Shown one piece after another: positions 25,572 to 37,029 of a DNA stretch of 64,000 nt. Under the pieces are notes generated by a model. That model was not told the origin of the DNA, ran no database searches, and worked only from the letters and a program-made list of their open reading frames with translations. The first letter of the stretch is position 1. Each line of letters begins with the position of its first letter. The translations under genes were made by a program, and so were the position numbers. The stretch lies in NCBI GenBank assembly GCA_950295325.1, contig OX485804.1:51508429-51572428 (forward strand), written 5' to 3'. This stretch comes from Polytrichum commune. Its lineage: Eukaryota > Streptophyta > Polytrichopsida > Polytrichales > Polytrichaceae.

Positions 25572-26095
25572 TACATTGTTTATGGTATTTAGGGTAACTT
25601 ACACTATTTGTGAAGGGCCTAAACTAGATGTTTAGAGGTCTCAAAGTGTCATGTGCACTAATTGCCAATATGATATCATTTGTCAACATAAGTAAATCTT
25701 TGAAGTGAAATTCTATTTACATTGTGACATTTAGCATAGCACATTGGGATACTTGAGATGATAGTGTTGCGTTTTAGTATGCAAAAGGAAGGTATTATTG
25801 AGCACACTAAATTGTCAAGGTCATGTGTTTACATTTTAGTATGCAAGAGGAAGGTATTCTTAAGCATACTAATGCCAAGTGTCAATTTTGTACGCTTTAG
25901 TCAACTTGTAGATCATTGTGTAACATCAGCATACACCTCATAACACTATTGATCATACTCATGCCAAGAGATTATTAAGCACACTTGGACACCAAGTGTC
26001 ATGGGTGACACTAATGGTGAGGCTGTTGGTCATTAGTGTAACCTAAGATACGCCACAAAATTAGGTAAGTGACATTAAATACCATAAACGGTGTA
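25572..26095. mobile_element. MITE family M2, longer copy
   Basis: The left end TACATTGTTTATGGTATTTA and the complement of the right end (TACACCGTTTATGGTATTTA) agree, and both continue into the GTCACTTAC motif of the family. At 524 bp it is longer than the other copies. It contains internal AAGGTATTnTTnAGCA direct repeats near 25790 and 25850. Confidence 0.65.
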
Positions 26096-26200
26096 CTATA
26101 TTAGATTCCTAGAGTTTTCCGTCTTCCTCGTTACCAAAGTATGCCTTCTCTGAAACATGTATGCAAGAGTTATAAAAACTCAAGTTTTATTAGGTGGATG

Positions 26201-26292
26201 ACCCAAAATCAACACAAAAACTCAATATTAAGGTGGTGGGCATCCTCATGAGCATCATGTACTTAGCTCACTATGCATGATTTTGGGGTGAT
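26201..26292. repeat. Fold-back element related to 20575-20680
   Basis: It starts ACCCAAAATCAACAC and ends TGATTTTGGGGT, with a GGTGG-type inner block, like the fold-back after repeat R copy 1. This indicates a small family of roughly 90-105 bp palindromic elements. Confidence 0.6.
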
Positions 26293-26880
26293 AGTTCTAG
26301 GTCCCTAAAGGCCGCAAAATCTTCCCCAAATTGTCTAAAAATGTTTCATCTATTTCAAAAGTTTATTATTGAAAAATTGTACCACTTGTGATGGGATTGT
26401 GGTGGATCTGGCCATATGGAAGGCATTTCGTAAAGTCAAGATTGTTCACACGAAATTTCAACCATCCATGTTTCTAAAATCATAAAATATCAAGTAAATT
26501 TTGACAATGGTATGATCAAATAGAGGTGACTGCATGGACAAAAAAAGTCCTTCTCGATGTTTAGAGATCACACCCCTAAAATTTGAAGCGAAATCTACCC
26601 AAAGCCATATAAAAAATTTCATCACGGATTCAAAACATATTTGAAATAAGATAAAATTATACGTCTATCGATGAATATGACCGTATGGATGACACTAGTT
26701 TGTAAAGTTGGAATTGTTTACCTCAAAATTTCAACTATCCACTTGTCCCCACTTAGAAGATTATGACATAAATGTGTACATTGATATGATTGGCAGAGAT
26801 GAGTGTCTTGACAAAAATGTCATGCTTGACCTTTAGAATTGAACATGCTCTACCTTAGTGATGCATTCCACATGACATAT

Positions 26881-26904
26881 AAATAAATAAATAAATAAAT
26901 AAAT
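26881..26904. repeat. AAAT microsatellite
   Basis: Six AAAT units are followed directly by GT and GA dinucleotide tracts to about 26926. Confidence 0.9.
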
Positions 26905-28069
26905 GTGTGTGTGTGTGAGAGAGAGATATGATAAAGTTCATAAGATTAAACCCCATCACAGTAAGTCCCTTACCGCCTCATGAGTAAGTCTAGGTCCCTG
27001 CTTTGCCGAAATTGGATCTTTTCGGTGCCACATCAACTTTTGCACGTGTTATAACCAACCGACTGCATGACACGTGGCACCATCACTCAATACTAACTAT
27101 CGTTTTGTGCCGAAATTGATAAAGGCAGTGAAGTTAGTACCTGGGATGTACATGTATATATCTTCACACCCAAACACTAAAGGTCTCTAAAGTCTCCCTC
27201 AAAAGTAGGCCGGATAGGAATGATGTGAGCTCTCCGCGATCCCATATCCACTTTAACCATGAAAGTGCACATAAGAATCTTATTGGTCTTTGTCAACCAT
27301 GATAGGTTGAACGAAGAAAAAGAAAAAGAAAACACCGTCCTAGTACCCAATTTCTTTCGTGACCTAAACCACGGCATGTTTGCCACGGGAGCCTTGTGAC
27401 AAGTCCCAAGTTGTGGAGATAGGGGATTGGAAAGAAAATTCTCATTTCGAAAAATAATCGTAAAAATCTTAACTTAATTCCTTATAGTTTGTGGCCGATT
27501 CATCTCAAATGACATGGACTACACTAGTTTTGGGTCTTCCAACCTAATTTTGGTGTTGAATAAACTAAACTTAACTAAATTATGAGCCAACGGCCTATTG
27601 TTTCTAGGCTTTATGTTGGAAAAGTGAATTTGAACAACTTTGGTGTTCAATTCAATCGACATTTATTGATCATAACTTGAATTCATGTATTTTTTTGAAG
27701 TTATATATTGATATATCTATTTGCATGAACACTTGCCAAATTATTGGAATCCAATCAAAATTGGCATGAATTTATGATTTTGTAAGTAGAATGTAACTAT
27801 GGAAAATGGAACAAGAAAACGGTAGAACCGTGAGGCTTTGTCCTTTGCTATGAAAGACTACAATTGTAGTTGATTACTTTGCTCATGCCAATTCATGGCT
27901 ATTCACTATACCAAACCTTTCTTGGATTTTGTGCACCTTCTTCTCAAACACGGGTCAAGGATTGAAGCTACTCATTTATCACCCGAAAATTTTAAAATAA
28001 ATAATCAAGAACTGCCATAATAACTATAGTTAACTAGATTTCTTTCAATGCATTTTAGGGAGCACTTAT

Positions 28070-28070
28070 A

Positions 28071-28103
<33 letters not shown>
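28070..28103. repeat. TG/TA microsatellite
   Basis: About 13 TG dinucleotides pass directly into TATATATA. Confidence 0.9.
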
Positions 28104-28104
<1 letters not shown>

Positions 28105-29149
28105 AACTATAATTAACATCCACATTACATTAAGTGGACCAAAAATAACAAGAACAAGTAAAGTCCAAGTGTGAACATAAAGTGGTTAGGAAATTTGCTC
28201 TTGAAACGAAGAAGTTGATGCATAGTCTCTGTCCTATAGACAAAGCCAACAAATATAGCGTTATAACTTTATTCACTAAATCTACATCATGATAGAGGAC
28301 ATGCTAGTGAACTTCACTATATGAAATATTTGGAAACCAAAACATGACATTCTTCAGTTGCTTGCTATCAGCCGTTCCATTCTAATAATATCAATACATT
28401 GCTTCACTTGAGTTTTTTCAGCATGAAGCAATCAGTGCATTGCTCTGTTGTGAGAATAAACATAGTATAATTTGGAATAGAATCTGGTTTATTCTTGCCC
28501 CCACCTCGGGGGGGGGGGGTGACTGGTTGAAAAGTAGAAAACCATGTGAGAACAATTATAGGGTGCCTTTTATTCATTGGCAAGAAAAGTTATGTAAACT
28601 TTGGATCTATCATAGCCTACTTAAATTGTGAAATATGTGATTATGTATAATTTAGTATAAGGGAAAACCCCCATTTTATGTTTGAGATCGAAAGAAATTA
28701 ATATGACAAAAGTAATAGAGGAATTAAAAAAATAAAGAGAATGAGTATTTCACATATAATACATGCAAAATGGATGAAAAATAAACGACTAGGTTATGAT
28801 GCGTACACTCTTCTTTCACCAATATATAGCAACGTGGATATGTGCCATGCCATATTGGAGTTTTAAGTTTGCCTTTGTACGGAATGAGTAAATCAAAATT
28901 TTATAAGTAACTTAGCATCATTTGAAATAGTCTAGGTAATCTTTTATAATTACCTATAGAGTGTTGAATATTAGGTGAAGTAGTTTTATTTTCTATTTAA
29001 AGGGTTACCTAAAATCCAAAATAGGAGGTTAATAGCCCCCATAAAAATACCCTTTGTATGCATGTGGTTACATAACACAAAGGGGGATTGAACCCCCCAA
29101 GGCCCCCACCTAATGTATAGACTCAGTTGAATAATAATATGGGTGTTCC

Positions 29150-29435
29150 CTTGTGTGTTAAAATTATTTGTAAAACCCTTCAAAAAATGGACGGAACCAA
29201 GGGTTTGATCATTCTTTGCATTTTGAGAAAACTTTCTATTCAGAGCCTGTTAGCTCGTCGTGTATCAAAGCCTATTTTGAAAGTTGGTGAAACTTTTGGG
29301 ACCTCCTCTTTCCACCTCAAAAACTTTGAGAGAATATAGGATTTAAAATAAGGTATTCATATTGGACCTGCTATCCTAAATCTCGGATCGACCTATGCAA
29401 AGTTAGCTTGGCCCATCCATCCTAGTAGAACAAGT
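29150..29435. repeat. Dispersed direct repeat D, copy 2
   Basis: Partner of 21905-22170, with the same block order and moderate divergence. It lacks any coding similarity. Confidence 0.7.
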
Positions 29436-30729
29436 GGTAATTAGTATTAAGAGAACTTGGATGACTTTGTGCCAATTCTTATAAACTCAAGGTTTGAACT
29501 CAACCCATGGTTTCATGTACTTTATATAATGAATAACTCCTTGTGAGGTTTTTTTTTTGGAGAAAGATATTGTTTCAAAAGTCCTTTTAGAGCTTCCAAA
29601 TACAATCATTTTTTTTCTTCTAAGTATGCTCCACATTAGGTTTGAAAATTATTTGAAAGAAGACTTAAAGAATCTACCTCTATTAGTCGCACATGACACA
29701 TGTGTGCAAAAGAATGAACCTAGATAACAACTACGTTTCACCATAGGGAAGCCAAAGAAGTGGTTGATCAAGCTCTTCACGTTAATGCCTACGTTAGCAT
29801 GTGTGCTATTTATAGTAGGCACTCTTTATTATATTTGGTGTGGGTTTTGTCTTTTTGAACTTTTGTCACTAATTGTAATATATCAACCATGATATCTCAA
29901 ATGTGTTTATTTGCAAGATCTTCATGTTGTTAATTCTTAAATGTTCAAGTTCACCCCATAATTATATGACAAATACATGTACAAGATATGACTATCATAC
30001 ATTTTATTTTAGCATCTTATGCTCTTATAACTTGCATTATCAAGTTCTAATATATAATAATATGTAGATTTCTTGATGTGAAATAAATAAGAATAATTTT
30101 ATGATTTAGTTATGTGAAAAATTTGGGAAAACTATGTTAGCTTCTATGATATTCAATGCAAAAATGCCCTTAGAATTTGAAATTGAATATGCATGTACCA
30201 TAAGGAATCATTTGGTCTTTCCAAATTTTTATTTTTTTATTCTCACAACCATGGTGTTAAATATTTCCCGTTAATTTGGGGTTAGTAAAAGAAAAATGTT
30301 GACATATGCATGTATAGTGTGCTTGACACATGTCAAAACATGATCTCTCAATGTTATGAGGCCTTAAGGGTGTAATCCACCATCAAAATGGTAAATACAT
30401 TAACCACCTAGAACTGTGGGATGATGGAAGTGTATGTCGCTATTATGTTGCATAATTTTGTCTTCTAGATACATCCACATATCCTAGTACAACTCTTATT
30501 TTTGCTTGTCTATTAGTAGGTGACCTCATATCTTAGGCAATGTATATGTAAACCCAATTTTAAAGGTTATTTATATATGAATGCAACTTCTCCATATAAC
30601 GTGTGGTTCACTTTTCATATGTGGTCCATAAGTTATAATGTATGGGTGTCTCTTGTGTTATAAAGACATCATTGAGTCTTGTGTGATTCACATTAGGGTT
30701 TCACTTAAAGTTGTTTATTTAAAAACACA

Positions 30730-30751
30730 TACACACACACACACACACACA
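30730..30751. repeat. CA microsatellite
   Basis: An uninterrupted run of about 11 CA dinucleotides. Confidence 0.9.
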
Positions 30752-32210
30752 TAGTATTGGAAACCCTACTCAACAAAGATAAAATCCCCCTACCATGAGC
30801 ATGCTCATGAAAGAACGTTCCCCCAACACGACTTAGAGAAAGACCCATGGTCTTAGACCCATATTATTTCCATCACGACTCAACAATGAGGGGGTTGATC
30901 ACACCAGCCATTTCTGACATCATCTATTAGCATCTGTGGTTGTATTATCGTGAAAAGTGATGGGCCAACATCTACTTCTCAACATAATCCCCAACAATTT
31001 CACGGCTAGAAATGGATGGAAAGTTTGGTGTGATGGGGGCATGAGAGTGGCCCACATGAATTCCACCATGACTCCATGATTTGAGTGGTCCACATTACAT
31101 CTGGTGGTCGGCGCTCGTTCCAGACCAGTGATGGAGTGATTAAATCCGCTGGTCGGCGCCCATCCGGGAAGCTTGGTCATCACCGACTAGATACGATGCA
31201 TGTCAAGCGATGGCAAGCATGCCGACCCCAAGTTGGGGCCATTTTCACGCCCCACATTCTGTAGTCTGTAACAGTTCTTCTAACACTGATCACATAGTCA
31301 CTTATAATTGCACGAAAAGGCACGAAATTGGGCTCCCGAAATGCCTCGGAAATGGCTGCTGCAAGTGACCTGAGTCATACAATTCCTGCAGATTCCTGCA
31401 AATTTCTGAAAATTCCGAACAATTTGTGAAACTTTTGCAGTCAGCATAACATCCTCCGCCACCTGGTTTTGGGTCGTCGGGATGGGTCAGGCACCGCGAC
31501 CAAATCTTGACCCCACCCGACTTATTCTTTAAGTGCGTCTTCTCGTCCTCTTCCGGGTAATGCAAGTGCCAGTTTGGGCTAGATTGAAGTTTAGTCTTGG
31601 GTCTGTTTGTTGCAGAAAGGAAGATCTCTTGTTCTTGCAGGCAGTCATGATAGTGGGAGGGATGGCCATGTAAAATTGTCGCTCTTGTCTAATTAAGAAG
31701 TAGGCACTTCGTTTTAAGGAGCAGTAAGTATTGTAACCCAAGGCACCGATCAGAAAGCCGGAAGGTGAATTAAATTTCAATTGCTCAATCATCCTCCTCC
31801 TCAGTTCACTTGTTGGCTTGGGTTGGGATGTCCGCCTTGGAGTTTGTTGGAGATGTCGAATGCATGTCACCGTCCGCTTTGAGGTTGCATTCCCGTTGCA
31901 GTATTGCTTCAGGATTCGTATGTAGGCTGCATACCTTGGGTTACGTAAGGTCATGTGAAATGATGTTTACGGTGGCGGTGACTTGCGATGATCTTGAATA
32001 TGGTTGGTGGAAGTAATCAAGAAATGATGTGTTCTATTAACTTGAGGTCCTGCGAATCTGTGGAAACGCGCATGCAATTCACATGCAATCCACCACAAAT
32101 ATCCGGCAGGAATTGAGCATGCAAGAAGTCAGGTGTTCTTGAAATACATGTGTTTCTGACGTTTCTTGGGTTATTCTTGATAGGGTCGTAAATGTTCTTA
32201 ATTATCTTAA

Positions 32211-32739
32211 GAGCACATGACTTGCGAATTTCCCAGTCTCAATCATGAGCCAAGCAGGAAAAGTACCCGCTACCGAGAGATGTAGGAACTTACTTCTGTG
32301 ATAATGATGTTTTTGCAGGGCTGACGCGTTTCCAATCTCAGTAGTTTGTGATTGATAATACATTTGGTTGCCTTGAGAGCACATTACTTGCAAATTTCTC
32401 CAGTCTCAGCAATAAATCTGACTTGGTCAACATGGAAAAGTGCTTGCTACCGACAGATGTTGCGGCAACTTAGTTCTGTGATGCAGGGTTGACGCATTTG
32501 CAATCTTAGTGGGTGACTGGTGATCTTCTTAGCTGTCTCGAGAGTGCATTACTTGCAAATTTCTCACTGTCAGCAATGGATCTGGCAGGAAAAGGCGCCT
32601 GCTATCGACAGATGCAGCAACTTAGTCCTGTGGTGTCGTTCTTCTTGGGTTGACGGGTTTGCAAATTTGGTAGATGAATGACGATGTTCTCAGTTGTCTT
32701 CAGAGCAGATAACTCGCAAATTTGCCAGCCTCACCAAAC
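32211..32739. repeat. Tandem array, period about 165 bp
   Basis: Units begin near 32211, 32377, 32542 and 32703, each with a variant of GAGCACATTACTTGCAAATT followed by CAGTCTCAGCAA and GCTACCGACAGATG. A more decayed unit probably precedes it from about 32040. The last unit is cut after about 37 bp, exactly where repeat R copy 2 begins (32740). The sequence is unrelated to the array at 18771-20034. Confidence 0.85.
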
Positions 32740-33165
32740 TGTGTCGCGGGCTTGCTATGTTGCTATTGCTGTGCATCGAAAGACTCACCAATCGTGGGTC
32801 TTGGGAGTTACTAGCTGATGAGTATTGTAGTCAGTCGTTAAGCCCGCGAGGGAGCGAGCAAGTAAGTGAGGCCCCGGCCAAAAGCGCTCAGTAGGGGTAC
32901 TCACTTATTGGGAACCTACTACTCGTTAAGTAGTTAGGATTAGTAACTTACCACTTACTAATCGGCTCGTTACGGTTAACGCTAACTATAGGGCTACACA
33001 GACACCTATCCTCGCCACGCGGCCCAAATAGGGGTGCAATACAAAACACTTGTCCACGTGTGTAGGATATAAAGGCTTTTTTAAAATGGGGCAATAGAAG
33101 TAGAGAAAAGAATGTAATAAACAACAATCTCATAGTAAGGTCGGTGCGTGTACCCAAAATCAACA
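32740..33165. repeat. 425-bp dispersed repeat R, copy 2
   Basis: Same orientation as copy 1 (20167-20590) and nearly identical, with minor changes such as a longer GGTCGGTGCG block near the right end. It directly interrupts or abuts the 165-bp tandem array at its left side and ends AAAATCAACA at the right. Confidence 0.9.
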
Positions 33166-34170
33166 TGCATGGAGGATAACTTCTAAAGACTTGTTGGCAT
33201 CCTAGAAGTTGAAGAATTTTAGGGAGATGTGTCGGGAATAATTGACGCCGTTGCAAAAATGTGGATTTATTAGAAATTCACTATTGCATCATGGGCTCAT
33301 CTACTAGTCGATTGAGTTTGCGAAATTTCATGGGATTGAACCACATGGCTCAAAACACTATAGTGTGTAATTGACAACATGTTGAATAAAGATTCAACCT
33401 TTTGTAAGTTGTCATGTGGTTGGCGATTTTACAAAATTAATATTTCATGATTTGATGTTAAACAATGGCCACACGCTATTGCTGTTTGTAAGAATAATTG
33501 GTTGCAAAAGCACCTTTAGCATATTGTTCTTGGTCATTGTTTCATGTTATTGCCACATTTTTAGGTACCACATAAGGAAACATCATTACTTGTTAATTTG
33601 AGTAAATCCATACATGCCATACGAGATTAAAAAAATATTGAGGACACAATATATCGTCATGGTCCTTTAGGATTAAAGATGATATCAGTCAATTGATCAT
33701 ATTGTAAAAAATAATTCATATGAAATGAAGGATTATATTACCATAATCATTGAAGAAGACTGCACTACAACATGGCCAGAACAAACACCAAGATTCCAAA
33801 CTCTTGCAAGAGTGGGAGTTTTGGATTAGTTTGTTGTTAGTTTGTTAGTTTGTTAGTTTGTTTTAGTTCAGGTTTAGTATGAGAGAAGATGACATTAGAT
33901 GTTTCTAGAAGCTACTTGGACATTGACAATCACTATAGGTGTTAGTTGCATAGAACATCTCGGTGCTAATTTGAATGTATTATGTTTTGTAAAATATATA
34001 TGTGTCATACCAATCTCTTGTGTAATTTGATGTATGTTTGTCATATAGATTGATGTAGAAGTGATGTGCTTATGAGTAGATTTAGTTTACAATTGGATAT
34101 GGGCCGTTCCTGTGCGTTTTTCTGTTACAGATGTACTTTCTTGATTTCTTGATTTCTTGATCGCTTCAAA

Positions 34171-35704
34171 ATGTCACTTGATAAGGAACTTAGTGGTATC
34201 GCTAGGTTCAATGGAGATGAGTTTCACATCTGGAAGTGGCAGATGAAGTCATTGTTACAATACAAGAAGATTAACACCATTGTTGATGGCACTGAGACAC
34301 ACGAAGACGTTGCAGACAAGGAAAGCTGGGAATATTTTGCGTTCATTCTTCTTTGCAACTCTCTTGATCATCGTATTCTGACTCCACTTTGTCAGTGTAC
34401 CACGTCTCATCATATTTGGACTACGCTTTTGTCCATCTACGAGCACAAATCTAGTGCTGATGTTCATGAACTTCAGAGGCATTTCTTTAATGCCAAGATC
34501 CAGCCACTGATCCACTGATCCACTGATCCAGCTAGTTGGTGAACTGCAGTGAATCTTGAGTAAGCTTATTGATATTGGGGACAAATCCTTCAATGAAAAC
34601 TCTCGTACCTTTAAGTTAACAACTAATCTCCCTGAAGGCTTTGACATTTTTCTTACGGCTTGGGACAGTACACCTCTTGAGGACCAGATTTTTGCTAATC
34701 TTCAGCTTCGACTCTACAAGGAAGAAGATAGGTTGAAAAGACGCATTACTGCAAATGCTACTTCTGATACAAAGACTTAATATTCCAACAAGTCGTTCTC
34801 TGGTGCAACTTTTGGACATCACAATCATTCTGCTCCTCATATGCATATCAATTGCAGTGGGAGTCCTGGCCAAAGTGGCACCTATCGGAATGTAGGCCGT
34901 GCTTATCAACCAACAGGCTCTCACTATACATCTCGATCATCACATCCTGGCTCGCATCCCAGGGTGGCAACTCAAACAAATAATTACAAGGGGCTCATCC
35001 AAAAATTTCACAAAGGCATAGATTATGTTTCAAATTATTTGGATTCAAGAGTTTAAAAAGAGAACCGGGACAAAAGCCACCGAGCGGAGTTCGAAAGAGA
35101 GTTAGGTTTAGGACTTAAAAACCAAAATAATCTAGATTGTCTTCAATTTTTTTTGGGTAGATTATCTAAATTATAATTAGGTCAAATGGAGACCAAATTA
35201 TGGAAGAGCCCCTGTCCGGATGGAGATTGCGGTCGTCCTATCAGAGCTAGTATTGCAGATGCATTACCAATGCACCACTCATCCTCTCCTGACGATTTTA
35301 CTCTATTTTCATCTCATATGTTTGCATTTGAGAGTGAGGCCGGTCCCTATGAGGCATAGTATCATAATTCTCCTGTACCACATTTGTCTTTGGGTTCTTC
35401 TTTTACACCTGATATTATCATCAGAGCTTATATGACTTCGGAAGTTATCACATCCTTTGATATTCAGAATTCATGGATAACTGACAGTGGTGCCAACAAG
35501 CATATGTCACAAAATTTACAGTGGTTTTTTTCATACACACCACTTCCCTCTCAGACTTCTTGGCCTATCGCTGCTGTCGCTGGTCATCAGTGTTATGTGC
35601 AGACTAGTGAAGTGCCCTTTACGAGAGCGACAAGAATATATGCAATTACTCTTGGACTTGTGCAGTATGACTTTGATTGTAGTATCTGTAATCTAGAGCC
35701 TTGA
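34171..35704 (+). mobile_element. Broken Ty1/copia retrotransposon fragment (gag to protease)
   Basis: A plus frame from 34171 shows a copia-type gag start (FNGDEFHIWKWQMKSLL, then SYE-like and HELQRHFF blocks). It is stopped at 34516, and related sequence continues in other frames at 34556-34780 and 34841-35056. A later frame (35384-35704) has the aspartic protease core WITDSGANKHMS, codons for DSGA at 35482-35493. The segment 34980-35215 does not read as gag and may be an insertion or rearrangement. Integrase and reverse transcriptase are absent and no LTR pair was identified, so this is an inactive fragment of a plant retrotransposon. Confidence 0.75.
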
Positions 35705-36741
35705 TATTGGTGTGTTGCTCAACATTGAACATAAGTGAAGGATTATCAATCCATCTCAATACATGACAATCTAAGCAAGTACAATCATAGCAAGAATGTG
35801 CTCTCTTCATTGATAGACATAAATTCGTAGTGAGTGTGTGGCATATAAGGAGCCATTACAAATAGAATGAGGGAATGACCATGGTTATTTCAACCTCAAT
35901 ATAAAGATTTATGAGACAACAAACTTCCATGATATAGACACCTCATTAAGTAGTCGAAATTGTTGGTAACAATCATTCTAAACCATGTAGATTGTGATAG
36001 CATTTATCATTGCCTACCAGTCAAACCATGTACTCATCTAGCCCATTTAGTTAAATCCAACTGCATTGAAGGTGTATTAACACCATGAAGAGTACTAGGA
36101 ACAAGATAACAACTCATATTTCACATCATGCATGGTGCTCCATAGAATCTCTTGCACATAGCAGACATGGAGGTCATCATACAAGCCCTCATGACTCGGA
36201 GCTATAATCTACATGCAATCAACATCATGGCAATGTAAATTTGTGCATTCCACAAACAAATATGCCCACTCCATTCTTTCTATGGTATTGTTTCATTGGT
36301 CGCTCCGCACTCGCTAGATGGCCGGCCCTCCTCGACTTCATATGTGTTGGGATGGACGTCAACCTCTTCAAAGATAAGCCTTTGTTCTCTACAAAACTTC
36401 TAGGGCACTTTTGCGATGAGAAAAGGTGTTGACTAAAGTACTTTGGTCTCCGTGCCCTTCCCCCGCTTCCATTTTGCAAAGGGCAAGGATGCAACAACTG
36501 CATCGTGCTCGTCTGCTGCTGCCTTCACGGTTGACTCATGAAGTTTAATGTGACACCTGGAACGCAAGAAAACTGTCAACAACCTTGTAAGCACACAATG
36601 GTCATGTAGAATAGAATGTAACTACAACTGCAACCAACGATTACATGCGGCCATGTGGTTCCTCCACAAGCATGGCTGACGGATTTCGCTTCTAGTTACA
36701 ACAACCCGGCATAGTGAAAACTTTGGTATTGCAACGAGGAC
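35705..36741. other. No gene recognised
   Basis: Low-similarity sequence between the copia fragment and a MITE; only chance frames are seen. Confidence 0.5.
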
Positions 36742-37029
36742 TAAGGTAGAGGGGCCCTTTCCCGCTCGAATTTCAGATTGGCATGTTCATTGGGGAGTTA
36801 TTAAGGGGGAATCAATCTTGGAAGATGTGCAAAGTACATTGGAAATTGGACCAATTGGAATAATTAATTTTGGAAGGAGAACTCATAGGGGTACCCAAAA
36901 CCACTCACCCCAAAAATGTACACCATGATTACATAGAAATTTGAGGTTGGAAGCTATAATGTACCTCTTATTTGGATAAGTCTAGTGAGTGGTTTAAGGA
37001 CCCGAGCGGGAAAGGGCCCCTCTACCTTA
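36742..37029. mobile_element. TA-flanked MITE, family M1-like
   Basis: The left end TAAGGTAGAGGGGCCCTTTC and the complement of the right end are identical over 27 bp (36742-36768 against 37003-37029). TA lies at each edge. Length is 288 bp, close to the 282 bp of the element at 22530, and both termini start TAAGGTAG followed by a G run, so they are probably related. The perfect TIR suggests recent insertion or strong constraint. It encodes no protein. Confidence 0.85.

Larger units (their letters stand above)
20681..32039. other. Repeat-rich, gene-poor interval
   Basis: Apart from the repeats and MITEs listed separately, I see no coding exons on either strand. Frames are short and AT-rich. 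Homopolymers stand out: 12 C at 20863-20874 and 11 G at 28508-28518. The segment 31200-32040 is less AT-rich and carries overlapping frames on both strands, without recognisable similarity. Confidence 0.55.

Noticed and set aside
20167-33165. A 13-kb LTR retrotransposon with the two R repeats as LTRs
   Set aside because: No primer-binding site or polypurine tract next to either copy, no matching target duplication for the pair, and no gag-pol between them.
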